Shown here: positions 33,905 to 45,900 of the stretch, piece after piece | How positions within the stretch are numbered: the stretch's first letter is position 1 | Layout: each line of letters starts with the position of its first letter | Source: Phytophthora sp. 'mugwort' | Taxonomy: Eukaryota > Oomycota > Peronosporomycetes > Peronosporales > Peronosporaceae | Assembly (NCBI GenBank): GCA_033558025.1 | Contig: JAUCEF010000017.1 | Coordinates: 4,588,001-4,652,000 of the forward strand | Direction: 5' to 3' | DNA length: 64,000 nucleotides | Program-made: the position numbers and the translations under genes | The notes under the pieces: generated by a model | Told to the model about the DNA's origin: nothing | The model's input: only the letters and a program-made list of their open reading frames with translations | The model's database searches: none

Positions 33905-36814
33905 ATGGAGGATCAGCAGCAGCAGCACGACGAACCAATGCTTAAGCCCTTCGTCGCCGAAGCCGCGCCGTCTCCCTTCCAGCTCAATGGCTTCGGCGTG
34001 GATACAGCTACTGGCGAGTCCAAGCGCTGGCTGCAAAGCCTCGAGAAATGTATCCGCGCCATCGTGAGCATCCGTCTGCTGAGCGTTCGCGCCTTTGACG
34101 GCAATGGCGCGAGCTTCAGTGTGGCCACTGGCTTCGTAGTGGACATGGAGCGTGGCCTGATCTTGACCAATCGCCACGTGGTGACGCCTGGGCCAGTGGT
34201 TGCCGACGCCATCTTCCTCAATAAGGAGGAAGTGGACCTTGTGCCTATATACCGCGACCCCGTGCATGACTTTGGCTTCTTCCACTTCGACCCAAAGAAG
34301 GTCAAATTTCTACAGCTGCATGAGATCCCGCTGCGTCCTGAGGCCGCCAAGATCGGGGCTGAGATCCGTGTGGTGGGCAACGACGCGGGTGAGAAACTCT
34401 CCATCCTGCCCGGTATCCTGGCCAAACTGGACCGAGACGCGCCGTCCTACGGCTCGAGTACCTACAACGACTTTAACACGTTCTACTTTGCAGCAGCCAG
34501 CAGCACGAGCGGAGGCTCCAGCGGATCCCCAGTGCTGAATATCGACGGTTGCGCTATCGCCCTCAATGCGGGAGGAGCCAAGAAGGCCGCCTCGTCCTTC
34601 TATTTGCCACTGGACCGTGTAGTGCGCGTTCTTGGACTGATTCAGCAGGGCAAACCCGTGCCGCGTGGCACGATTCAGACGATTTTTCGACACACGGCGT
34701 TTGATGAAGTGCGAAGGCTCGGACTTCCCGCGGAGACGGAGGCGCTGGTGCGACAACTATTCCCACAGGAGACAGGAATGCTAGTGGTAGACCAGGTAAT
34801 TCAAGGAGGACCAGCACACGATCAGCTGCGGACAGGAGACGTGCTCATTAAGTTTGCAGAGCAGTACGGAGCGACGTTTTTGGCTATCGAAGAGTACTTG
34901 GACTCGCATGTTGGAGAGTCAGTTGAAGTGCAGTTCCAGCGTGGAGACGAGCAGTATACAACCACACTCAGTATCCAGGATTTACACTCTATCACGCCTG
35001 ACAGATATTTGGAGATTGGAGGTGGGATTGTACACGCGCTCTCGTACCAGCAAGCTCGCAACTCGTCACTACCCGTAGGTAGTGTCTATCTTGCCCAAGC
35101 AGGGCACATGTTCATGAAGGCGCATCTAGCCCAGCCCTGTATCATCACATCGGTGGCGGGACAACCCACTCCAACATTAGACGACTTCGCACGCGTCGTG
35201 GCCTCGCTTCCGAACGGGTTTCGCACGGTATTACGGTACTTTATGATTCGCGACCGCCACCGTGTCCGCACGGCCTTCATTATGATGGATCGTCTTTGGT
35301 TCCCTATGCAAATGTGCACGCGTAATGACGAAGATGGGCTCTGGTATTCCAAGGCGTACACACAGGAAGCATCCAATGGAGACAATTTACTTGTGATTAC
35401 TGCAGATGGAAACCCGACGTTTGCTCCAGCACCATTGAGCTTTCCTGGTGGCAACGTGCTGGGTAAGAAGACGCTGCTATCCCTTGTGATGGTATCGTTT
35501 GACATTCCTTACATGATTGATGGTATTTCGAGCTCAAGCTACCACGGGATGGGAGTCGTGGTGGATGCCGAGCAAGGGTTTGTACTTGTGGATCAAAACA
35601 CCGTCCCTATCGCATTGGGCGACGTATTGATTACCATCGCTGCTACTGTGGAAGTCCCTGCTAAAGTGGTGTTTGTGCACCCAGTTCACAACTTTTCCAT
35701 TGTTCAATACGACCCCAAGGCACTGGGTGCTGTAGCTAGCCACATTGAGAACGTTGTGTTGGCTGATAAGCCGCTGGAAGTTGGGGAGACCGCTGACTAC
35801 ATCGGATTGAGCAGCAACTGGACGGTTGTCACAATGAAGTCTGTTGTCACTAAGCTTGACCGGCTTGTCCTGCGGGATTTCCAGCCACCACGATACAAAG
35901 CCTGCAATATTGAGGTGCTGCACTTTGATCGTATTACGAAGTCTGTGGGTGGCGTCTTTATCGATGACGCAGGCGCTGTGAATGCCCTTTGGCTTTCTTT
36001 TAGTTATCAGGACAATGCTGGTCGCAAGGAAGCCTTCCGTGGCCTTCCGGTCAGCATCATCCGACCCACTATTGATGAACTTCGGGCGTCTCGTATTCCA
36101 GCAGCTGTGAATATTTTACCGGCGCAGTTGCTGACGTACTCGTTGTCGAAGGCGCGCTCCGGTCTTGGGCTTTCAGACGCCTGGATTCAAAAGCTCGAGT
36201 CATGCTACGAAGACAAGCGTCAAGTACTCGGAATCAAGCGCTGTGCTGCTGGCACCGATTGCGCCGGGAAACTTGAAAGCGGCGACTTGCTTCTAGCAAT
36301 TGATGGCCAGGTCGTGGTGCGAGACGCAGATGTAGAAACCGCGGTGGACGGAAAGACTGAAGTGATGACGTTGATTGTGCGCGACCAAAAGGAAATGGAA
36401 GTCACTGTCAGCACATCTCAACTCTCGGCCATGGGCACAGATCGCGTAATTATCTGGTGTGGCTTAGTCATCCAGAGCCCGCATTATGCAGTTGCGAGTC
36501 TGGGTTACATTCCGGAGGAAGGTGGCGGTGTGTATTGCTCAAGGTGGTGCTATGGCTCCCCGGCACACAAGTATGGGCTACGCGCGACTATTTGGCTCGT
36601 GGAAGTCAACGGCGAGCCAACACGCACACTGGACGATTTCTTGCGTGTGGTGGAACGACTGGGCAACCGCGAGTCGGTGCGCTTAAAGACCATTTCCATT
36701 AATACTAAACCCAAAGTGTTCACGTTGAAGACTGACTATCACTACTGGCCTACGATTGAGTTGCGCCGCGAGGGATACGACTGGAAGTATGTGGAACATC
36801 GCGTTGTTGCATAG
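33905..36814 (+). CDS. NMA111: Nma111/HtrA-type serine protease with PDZ domains
   Basis: The intact single exon encodes 969 aa, close to the size of fungal Nma111 (about 1000 aa), a nuclear HtrA-family protease linked to apoptosis and lipid homeostasis. The first trypsin-like domain has the full triad: His in LTNRHVVTPG (about 90), Asp in DPVHDFGFF (about 121) and Ser in GGSSGSPVLN (about 206). PDZ-like segments follow (QGGPAHDQLRTGDVLIKF, and TSVAGQPTPTLDDFARVV). A second protease-like half starts near residue 520 (GVVVDAEQGFVLVDQNTV, HPVHNFSIVQYD), but at the nucleophile site it reads TKSVGGVFIDD, so it has lost the Ser and must be structural, as in yeast. A C-terminal PDZ ends the protein. 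The start MEDQQQQH was chosen over an upstream in-frame ATG at 33824 because family similarity begins after it. Confidence 0.9.
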   Translation: MEDQQQQHDEPMLKPFVAEAAPSPFQLNGFGVDTATGESKRWLQSLEKCIRAIVSIRLLSVRAFDGNGASFSVATGFVVDMERGLILTNRHVVTPGPVVADAIFLNKEEVDLVPIYRDPVHDFGFFHFDPKKVKFLQLHEIPLRPEAAKIGAEIRVVGNDAGEKLSILPGILAKLDRDAPSYGSSTYNDFNTFYFAAASSTSGGSSGSPVLNIDGCAIALNAGGAKKAASSFYLPLDRVVRVLGLIQQGKPVPRGTIQTIFRHTAFDEVRRLGLPAETEALVRQLFPQETGMLVVDQVIQGGPAHDQLRTGDVLIKFAEQYGATFLAIEEYLDSHVGESVEVQFQRGDEQYTTTLSIQDLHSITPDRYLEIGGGIVHALSYQQARNSSLPVGSVYLAQAGHMFMKAHLAQPCIITSVAGQPTPTLDDFARVVASLPNGFRTVLRYFMIRDRHRVRTAFIMMDRLWFPMQMCTRNDEDGLWYSKAYTQEASNGDNLLVITADGNPTFAPAPLSFPGGNVLGKKTLLSLVMVSFDIPYMIDGISSSSYHGMGVVVDAEQGFVLVDQNTVPIALGDVLITIAATVEVPAKVVFVHPVHNFSIVQYDPKALGAVASHIENVVLADKPLEVGETADYIGLSSNWTVVTMKSVVTKLDRLVLRDFQPPRYKACNIEVLHFDRITKSVGGVFIDDAGAVNALWLSFSYQDNAGRKEAFRGLPVSIIRPTIDELRASRIPAAVNILPAQLLTYSLSKARSGLGLSDAWIQKLESCYEDKRQVLGIKRCAAGTDCAGKLESGDLLLAIDGQVVVRDADVETAVDGKTEVMTLIVRDQKEMEVTVSTSQLSAMGTDRVIIWCGLVIQSPHYAVASLGYIPEEGGGVYCSRWCYGSPAHKYGLRATIWLVEVNGEPTRTLDDFLRVVERLGNRESVRLKTISINTKPKVFTLKTDYHYWPTIELRREGYDWKYVEHRVVA

Positions 36815-36962
36815 TGGCGGCTGCGGACATGTAGAGAAAACGATGCAAGTGTCAAACCAAGAAATCAAGATAATACATAGAGCTACACGGCAGTTTTTCA
36901 AATTTGGCTTACCACTTACCACTATTCTTGGTGCTAATAAACTTATTCTAGATCGATTAGCA

Positions 36963-39932
36963 ATGGGAAGCGTGGGCATCCAAGTTAAAGATTCCCATGA
37001 AGTAGATAGCCTAGAAGCAGCTCTCTACTCCGAGAATGAAGTCAAGGGTGGTGTTTGCTATACGAGCCAGCTTCAGAAAGAGATACAGCAGTCAGAGACG
37101 ATGGCGTTGGACGATGCAAACCTCTCTGTAATCCAGACGAAGCTTTTCAAGCGTCGACGAAGAGCAATCGCAGTTCTAGAAGGCGATCCAGAGCGCGGGT
37201 TACCTCGAAAATGTTGTGGTCGCTGCAAAAGTGATTTGAATGGGAAGCTCATGGTGCGGTGCTCGACGTGTTCGTTCCGCTGTCATCTCTATTGCTTCTC
37301 GCCACCACTCAAGCAGCATCCGGCGTTCCTCATTCGAAGACAAGAGAAAACTCGTCAACAGGATGCAACCAATTTCTCGTCGATATGGAAATGCCAACAG
37401 TGTGAAGGCACGTCGGTTGTCTTTAATGTATCGAAGCCTAGACCATCGTCCTCAGCGGTTGGATCGTCGAACAAGACGAGTCTTGAAAACACGCCCCAGA
37501 AGCGTGAAAGCGACTCGAATACGTCAGCAGTGACCGCAATGACTGGAGGTAAAGTTGATAAAGAGTCAGGATGGAGGCAAACGGTGCAGCCGCAGTGGAT
37601 TGAGAACGCGGAAGTTGTGTTTGATTGGTATCGGTTTCGAAGTGAAAAAGCTGAGGCACTGCGTTCCCACGAGACTGACCCCAAGCATAACCGAAACGGA
37701 GTAGACGATCTAGTTTTCTACTCAAAGACGTACGCGTTAATCAAAAAGACGGCGGCAATTTGGCGTGCGCACGTGATAAGACAACGGCGATTCCGCCACC
37801 AACAGGAACTTGAGACCGAGTGTTTGCGTTTTCCTGACAAAAGTGTCAATGTGATGCACGAAGGACAACCACTAGACAAATCCACTGTGACGGTGATTCA
37901 TGAAGAAGATTTGGATGAAGAAGATGGAAATCTCGTGGATATCAACCAGTACATACCGTACTTGAGAAGACGTCCACATCTTCCACTGTTATGGGAAGGC
38001 GAACCACCAAGTGCTTTGATGTGCTGGACTACAGAAGAACGTGAAAAGATTGCTAACATCCTAGAGGAAATCGAAGACAGAATGTGCTTAGCCAATGAAG
38101 ACGTTGATGCACCTTCACCACCAACAAGGATCACTGCTGAATACTCCGCTGAAGCTGATGTTGAGCACGCCGATGGTGCAGCAGGACTCAATGCCGAAAA
38201 TCACGATTTTTTAAAGGTTTACGCGTCTGCAACAATTATCCAAACGATATTCGCTCGCCACCGCCGTCGGCGTCGGAGAGTTGAGCGAGCTAGTCGACAA
38301 CATCGTACACTTGAAGAAGCTCAATGTAGAGCCAAGACACGATCCTCCATTGCCCTTTTACGAACCTGCATTCAGTTTATAGTCGTGCTCATGAAAATGC
38401 TGGGTCAGGCTCGTACGAAGAAAGCAATGCTGCTGCTGCTTCGAGATGCAGCAGAAGAAACTCGAGTAACAAAGGACGATTCGATGCTGGAGGGAGAGAA
38501 GGAGTCTAGACTCTTAGACCGACAACAGAAGCGGCAGCTATCGGAAATGCGAATTCGTCGCTTCTTCATGCGACGAGTGCATCCTTACGTGAAACTTAAG
38601 AAAAACGTCATGGCTCGACGTGTTCAGCGCTGGTGGAAGCGTAAACATTATCGTCACAAGTGGCGTGAAGTAGCCATTGCTGTTCGACTTGGTCATCGGA
38701 ATCAGGCTTGTATTCGTGTTCAGCGGTTCTACCGGCATTTCTGGGCTCGGAGTCAATTTCATGCACTACTAGAAAAACATGCCTTGAAGAAGTTGCGACG
38801 AGCACTCAGAGGCTGGTTGTTCTCACGCTTGGCAAAGAAGGAAGCGAAACGCTGTGACGTATACGAAGCTGCACAACTGACTATGACGGAAGACAACCCA
38901 CTACGTGAATATGCTACTATTGATGAAATTCTTGAAAAACGGGGACTAAATCTTTACGAACAAGGAGATTTTTGGAATGCTGCAGCGATTTTGGAACGAC
39001 TTTGCCAGATGAAGCAAGGGAATTTGGCCCTGAAGTTGCAGCAAGTACTCGCTTATTCTCATCACATGGCGTGGTACACGTCCTATGATCGATTTAATTT
39101 GACTCGAGCACATGAATTATACTGCTCGGCGCTTGAAAAGACCAATCGACCGGCTCGCGTGGATCCGTTGGTACTACAAGACCTTGCAATTGTGATGATG
39201 CACTTGGAACACTTCGGTGACTCCTTGCGTTTACTAGCCAAGTTGATTGAATACTACGCTCATCAACCTCAATTCTCACTATGGCTACTACTAGCTGCGG
39301 TTCAATTACAGCAGCGAGGGGAGTGGGAGCAGAGTGTCGGATATTTAACGTACCTTCATGATATCCCCCCACCTCCGTATTTGGAGTGCGAGATCCTAGC
39401 ATTAGCTGCAATGAGTTACGAACACTGGGCACTCGCAGCAGCTGAAATGTCCGATGCACGAGCTTCAAATGCAACATTAGCGAAAGAAGCGTGGCGTGCT
39501 GCACTACGGCACTGGAATCTTGAGAAAATGAGGGATGAGAGGTCTGGGAGTGTTTCAACTCGAGGCAATGGCCGAGCGTTAACTTCTAAACAAAAGTGCG
39601 AGTTGCTGGCCACTCTGGGGCTGCGAGCTGTGGAACAAGGTCACTATTTATTGGCTTGCAGAGTATATCTCTACGCCTTAGAGCGAGTCGAGTCTAATGA
39701 CCAGGACAAGCAGGAAACCTGGCGAAATCTTGCGGAAGTATTTCGACACCTTGGCCATCTGGACTTGTACCTCAATGCTGTACTACGCAGCCAATCTGAC
39801 TCACTGGTCGATGACGAAGCACAAAAACATTGGCGACGACCGGCGGAGCAGCAGGCCTGCAGTTTCCAGACCGAACTAAAGGCTTTAACAGTATTACAAA
39901 AACTACTTCAGTTAAATGGGAATGCCACATAA
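36963..39932 (+). CDS. PHD finger - IQ motif - TPR protein, 989 aa
   Basis: The frame is intact. From the chosen ATG (MGSVGIQVKD) the order is: a PHD-type zinc finger at about residues 83-145 (CCGRCKSDLNGK, CSTCSFRCHLYC, WKCQQCEG); a long helical stretch; IQ calmodulin-binding motifs (IIQTIFARHRRRRRRV at about 425; RRVQRWWKRKHYRHKW and CIRVQRFYRHFWARS at about 550-590); and a C-terminal TPR-like array (LNLYEQGDFWNAAAILERL, LALKLQQVLAYSHHMA, and further helix pairs to about 970). PHD fingers read histone tails while IQ motifs bind calmodulin; having both in one protein is unusual. The frame is also open upstream through the end of the protease gene, but the usable start must lie after that gene, and 36963 is the best ATG. 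It converges on the cadherin locus with 45 bp between stops. Confidence 0.8.
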   Translation: MGSVGIQVKDSHEVDSLEAALYSENEVKGGVCYTSQLQKEIQQSETMALDDANLSVIQTKLFKRRRRAIAVLEGDPERGLPRKCCGRCKSDLNGKLMVRCSTCSFRCHLYCFSPPLKQHPAFLIRRQEKTRQQDATNFSSIWKCQQCEGTSVVFNVSKPRPSSSAVGSSNKTSLENTPQKRESDSNTSAVTAMTGGKVDKESGWRQTVQPQWIENAEVVFDWYRFRSEKAEALRSHETDPKHNRNGVDDLVFYSKTYALIKKTAAIWRAHVIRQRRFRHQQELETECLRFPDKSVNVMHEGQPLDKSTVTVIHEEDLDEEDGNLVDINQYIPYLRRRPHLPLLWEGEPPSALMCWTTEEREKIANILEEIEDRMCLANEDVDAPSPPTRITAEYSAEADVEHADGAAGLNAENHDFLKVYASATIIQTIFARHRRRRRRVERASRQHRTLEEAQCRAKTRSSIALLRTCIQFIVVLMKMLGQARTKKAMLLLLRDAAEETRVTKDDSMLEGEKESRLLDRQQKRQLSEMRIRRFFMRRVHPYVKLKKNVMARRVQRWWKRKHYRHKWREVAIAVRLGHRNQACIRVQRFYRHFWARSQFHALLEKHALKKLRRALRGWLFSRLAKKEAKRCDVYEAAQLTMTEDNPLREYATIDEILEKRGLNLYEQGDFWNAAAILERLCQMKQGNLALKLQQVLAYSHHMAWYTSYDRFNLTRAHELYCSALEKTNRPARVDPLVLQDLAIVMMHLEHFGDSLRLLAKLIEYYAHQPQFSLWLLLAAVQLQQRGEWEQSVGYLTYLHDIPPPPYLECEILALAAMSYEHWALAAAEMSDARASNATLAKEAWRAALRHWNLEKMRDERSGSVSTRGNGRALTSKQKCELLATLGLRAVEQGHYLLACRVYLYALERVESNDQDKQETWRNLAEVFRHLGHLDLYLNAVLRSQSDSLVDDEAQKHWRRPAEQQACSFQTELKALTVLQKLLQLNGNAT

Positions 39933-39977
39933 TGTGCAAAAATGAACATGGATTTATAATTTATGAATTTGTGGAAT

Positions 39978-42900
39978 CTAGTCGGTGGCAGACCGCTGGC
40001 AGTTCACATCATCGGTCTTCTCGATAGTCGATGCCAAATCTACCACAGGAGGTTCATAGCGCTTGCAACGTGCTTCTACAGTTGAGGAACTCCCTCGCCG
40101 ACGTTGAGATTTTCGCCTGCCTGGAACGGAATCATCGTCAGATAGAGCGCCTTCTTCACTGAAAGTGCTTTGACGCGGTGGTGAATTTCTTTGTCTCCGA
40201 TCCGATCCACGACGCTGAATATCTTGTAAAGCAGCAAGTGTCTCACGCTCTCTCGCTCGCATCGCATGTCCACGAGCTCCAGTCAGCGCACGGTTAAAGT
40301 GCAGTGGGTTTTGGGTCATAGTCGCTACCATTTCTAGTTCATCATCATTCTCGTCGTCACTATCCGCGTCTCCTGCCTTGTCACCATGATCCGCATCTTT
40401 CAGATGTCGGTGGAGACTGCTGAAAACTTTTTGCACGAGAGTGATGCGTTTGTAGTAATCCGATCGAACTGCAACTACAAGCTCCGTGACAAGAACCAGA
40501 GCAAAGTACACACAACTCCCAGCTACCAGGAGCGTGGTCGCAATAACTAACATTTGTGCTGAAGCGCTCATGAAGCCGGCTTCGCTGGTTCCAAGTCGAC
40601 CACTTTCAAACATGACACCCGCCAGTAAGACCAAGGAAGCACTGAAAAGTAAGCATGCCTCTACCGTGTTGTGGTCCCAGAGGTATCCCACGAGGATTTG
40701 TGGCTCCTGTGAAGCAAGGATAGCTTCGTTAGCACCACGCAGATGTGGAGCAGAACTTCTAGTCACGCTAGTCCCTCCTTGATCTCCGCGTCCGCTCTTC
40801 CAGGCAGTCACTGTGGATGCGTGCATTTCTAATCGAATATGGGCTGGCTGAATGTATGTTTCTCCCTTCGCCTTAGCTCGGCGAGTTTCCAGCAACATAC
40901 GTTTCGCATAGTCGGCCAGCACTCTCTGCGTCTCATATGCGCTCATGTATGGACGACAACGTACTTGCAGCGCGTAGTTTACGAATAGTACGAACGTCGC
41001 CGTAGCCAGTTGGAACACTGGATCTTGGGGAAGAGCAGCCCGATATCCGCCAACAAGAATTTCCGCACGATAATGAGCACCATCCAGTACCAATAATCGG
41101 GCATGAACTGGTAGTAAAGTTTCGAGAACTTTTTGCGGAAGTCCCAGCAGTTCGGATTCGTGCGTCGACTCGTTCCACGCTGCATTGCTCTCAAGAGTTG
41201 GTCCTCCATCACTAACGCACGATTGCGAGAAAGTGGTAGCAGTACAAAAAGTGGACTACCCAGCGAATATACCACAAAAGACAGTACTGCAAATGGGAAG
41301 AACTGCATATGAATACCACCACGTTTGAAGCATTGTGTGTAGATGGCCATCATGTAGAGTTTCCCATCAGACGGAATGGTACCAACACAGTTGAATACAT
41401 CCAAGGTTGTCCGTGTGAGATACAGAAACAAATAATACATCATCACAAGTGTCGAGCCAAAGAGCTGCGGCATGTGGGATGTCAGTCTCGTGCGTCATCT
41501 CTTAATGAAGCGCTTGTAAGCATAAAGAGCAGCAAAAATCCCGAACGAGATGGTCCCCATAATTAACGGGAAAAGCTCGATGATAAACCATTTTTTCACG
41601 TACGAAACTTGGAACGAAAAACACTCCGGTGCAATCAACTCGAGGTTCAGATTGAAGGCAGAGAGGCTGGCAAACACGTTGAGCAGCGACGTGGGCCACG
41701 AAATCCGTGCATTGCCAAAAATGGAGAGCGTCTGGAAGTAATCAATTCCGATGGATAATAACCCGAGGCTCACTCCTTTTCGAATCAAAAGATAGCTCAT
41801 GATTGCGGCTACACCGATGCAGATAACCACAATGGCGACAGATCCCCATTTGTTGTCTGGGCACAGATTGCACTCCGAATTGAGTTTGTGGTATTTCGTC
41901 TCACATTCACCACATCGAATGGCAGTGTAACCTTCTGCACACTTGTTGGCTCCCAGACATGCGTACATGGGGTCAAACACAAGGACAACTTCACCTTCAC
42001 GCCAATAACCAGGTTTGGCTAACGGCATCTCGTCTCCACCAGCGCAGGTTGCTCCTTCAGGACATTCCCCGCAGGATTCTGTAGAGGTTCGGTAATAACC
42101 TGAGCTACACTGGAACTTTAGTTGCGTCTGGCTTAAAGGAGACATGATGTTCCCACCAACCGACAAAATAATACTTGTGATCCCAGCCTTCGTCTTGGGA
42201 GATACCATACTAATTCCGATGCGCTCGTCCAGACCACAGTACCGGTTAAGTCTCGCTAGTGTTTGTTGAGCTAGCTGACGTTGTCGTCTCAGCTAACCAT
42301 CGACGTGACTCATGTTCAAAAATACTGGAAATAGCTGGCAATCCCGAGATACTTGGAGTACCCAGTTTTCGCGAAATCGACTGCACTGTGTCGGTCGAGA
42401 CAAAAGAAATCGTGATAGCATTGTTCGGGAACAACCAAAGTCGGTGCCCTTAATCGTAATAGCATTGGCCCCATTTGCATCGGGTTGATTGGGCATCTGA
42501 GCTGTTACTACTGGTTGATTGTACGAGAACTTCAGGGCATTACTCGGTTGGTCGTCAACAATTACATAGACTGTAATATCGGCTCCGTATCCAGCTGGTA
42601 CGATAGTTACAATGACAAAGTCCGAGTGACTAGTCAAGTTTTCCGACAAATCTGGTGCAGAATCTTCACACATCATTTGCGTCCCCGTGGGATCATCACA
42701 TAGCTCGAGGAAGCTGAATGTAGGACTGACAACAAACAGCGACGGAGAGCAGACAAAAGTATCAATATTAATGCAGGGACCGCTTGTCGAAAATTGACAC
42801 AAGTCCGAGCCACAAGCCTTCGGATGAGAACTCTGACCATCTGCACGTGCATCGCGATCACCAATGAGAACTTTAGCTCGGGTTGCCCCAAAGTTTTTCC

Positions 42901-45900
42901 CGTAGAGAGTTTATGTATAGCCACCGCAAGTCGACAAGTTACTCGTGCTGGTCTCATATCCCATCAATTGAGGAGTCTGGTAGCTAAATTCAATTGACTT
43001 GTTGACTAGCTGAAGCTTGGATACGGTCAGGTTTACAAGTCGAGAAATACCTTGTCCCGGCGGCAGGTTGAACTTGATGTGCCAGTGGCTGAAGTAGACG
43101 ATATCATGGCTAGTGACTTTCACTGTTTCAATCATTCCATCGTTGCTCACTAACTCGAGATGCCAATCAAGGGACTGCACACCGAAATTCTTACCAACCA
43201 GCGTAACAGCTACACGCTCACATAGTTCGGTTCCTGCAGGCAACCACGCGAAGCAGCTTTTAGAACAAGTACCTGGGTAGACTCTCATGCAGCAAGGCGA
43301 GTAAGTGGATCTACTGTAATATCGAGCCAACTTGTCGGCGGTGGACTCACAGTGGATGCACTAGAGCGGTAAATAACCTCATTGTTTTGCAGCAAATGCC
43401 AAAATCCACTTGTGTACAGGAGCTGCAAACCTGCCTCATCATCGCTTGTATACACGGGCTTGTTGCTGGAATACACATCTTCCACCGCAGTGACAGTCAC
43501 ACTTTGGGAAACCCCGTTCAACATGGTTTGGACACAACAAGCATCGAGGGAAATGCTATCCGAACTTGCTTCGAGGTAATGGCACTTAACCGGCGTTGCC
43601 AGCGTAGCACAGGGTTGATCTGGATCTGTACAGCTGCAAGAGTATCCGGAGTGGGACCGTCACTTCTACTAATGCTGTAGATAACGGGTGGATCGTAACT
43701 AAATGTCTTTGTTCGATCCATATTTGCTTGTCCACTCACCGTCACAACCACCTCATGACCACTTACCTGACCTTCCCTCGTCGTGCAAAGAATTAACTCA
43801 TGGTCAATGCTGTCAATTGTGCATGAAAATGCATCACCAAGCGAAACTGTGTGCTCCCTCGAGAGTGTCCTGGATCCAAAGTTTACACCGCGAATTGTCA
43901 TCATAGAGCCATCGGCGGTAGTTGCGTCAAGTACTGAATGCTAGTAATCACGGGAGGACTGTAGCTGAACGCAGTGGATTTGTCTTGATTTCCAGCAATA
44001 AGTTTGAGGGTGTAATTTTGGCCTTCACCAGGAGGAATGACAACCGTGGCATGAGAATGACTAAATGTTTTGATGCTGAGTAAAACCGACGTGCCGGAAC
44101 TGGAGGTCATTGAAACAATAGGATCCGTACCGAAGTTTGACCCAGTGAGAGTCACAGTTTTACCTATGGTAGGGGCCAGAGTAGCCAAACTTCCAGCCCA
44201 ATCCACACTAGGCGGATTATAGCTGAAATAACTTGGACTACTTAATGTAGTACCACGTGTAACAGTGAAAGCAACCATGCTTCCTTGACCGCTCGGCACA
44301 GTACACGATATTAACCGAGTGGGCCACGTCAGAAATTGCTCGTGACAAAACTATGTTTAACAGAATGGTTGGGGTAGTAACCACGACATTGGTACAGGAA
44401 GTAGTTCCGATTGAAACTCTAGGATTCAGGAAGTAGTTCCGATTGAAACTCTAGGATTCCGACCAACGTATTTGGCGTTTAGACTCAACGTAACCCCGCC
44501 ATTTGTCACTGACAGGTAGTTAAAACTCCAGAAGTTCCAGTTGACTCCGAATGGTAGAGCTTAGTGTCCCCATCCAGGCGATAGCTCGTTGAACAATCTA
44601 GTAAACCACAGGTAGAGCTGTATGTATACCAGTCGAGAGTTGATGGATCATCCCAGCTGAATGGAGCCGAATTGCTAAGAATTTTCTCTCTACCGATCAC
44701 AACCACTACGTATCCAAGTCTGCCGAAGTACTTTGGAAGTATAATGGTACCGTGAGACCACGAAGAAAATTCCACGGAAGCTGCATAACTCGCAGCCTCG
44801 AGATTGTCCGTAGTTATGGGGTACTTTGATACAAGCACCCGACCAGTGGTATAAAAGTTGGTACCCGTAATAGTGAGTTATATGCAAGAAGGCAGACACT
44901 CACTCGGACCTTCCTCAGTGTATACCGAGTCAATCAAAGGCGAGCCGTAGTTAATCGTCAGTATAGTACTTTTTTGAACACTTGACGTACCAATCAAAAG
45001 CTGCAATGAAGCTCCACTGCCATACCCCACTGGAACCCGAACAACTACATATTCGCTCATGTTATTGTCGCCAAAGTCCCCGAAAGCAATTGTAGAAATA
45101 CGATAGGTTGATAAACTTGCTTGAGGTGGTGAAATCATCATACGGGAGGCCGCGAAAGTCACATTGGCCCCAAGGTTTTCACCAATAATTGTGACCTGAG
45201 TCGAGCTGTCTGTTAGTGCCACAGATGGGTAAAACGATGTCACCACAGGAGGTGCATATGAACTTGTTGTAGTCGACAAAGTGGACTCTTGGTCCCCGAC
45301 GGAAACAATCCAAGAAAGATTCGAGCCGGCACCAGGTGCAGTCGTACAGACAATTGTAGAATCGTTGTGCTCGATCACATCTGTCGCTTGATAGTCACGT
45401 CCAGACGTACCATAGGAAATCCTGTCAATTGCTACATCACTTGGTCCGAAATTGCCACCACGAATAATTACAATCTGGCCACCACGAGCGAGGGTATTTA
45501 CAGCCCCCTCCCCGTCCAGCGAGGTGATGTATGGCTTGGCGTAACTAATTGTAGGGGTCGCACTAGTCAAACCATCAATTGTGACGATACAGGTTAGTCG
45601 ATTGCCCACACCAGGAGCAGTCGTACAGATGATGCGTTCATGGTTGATCACGATTGAACAGTTCTTGGCAGTAAACTCGTCCCCGTTGACGCCATACGTC
45701 ACAGTGGTAACCACGGATTCATTAATGGTGCCAAAGTTCTTTCATGTGATAGTCACCTGCTGGTCACCACTCGTCTTTATTTCTATTTCTCCATCTTGAC
45801 GGCGGACCTTATTCACAATTGGTCCTGCGTACGAGGTGTTTTGTATTATCCATTGCGAATTGGCCATCAATAATAACACGCCAGGAGTGGAATGACCCGC

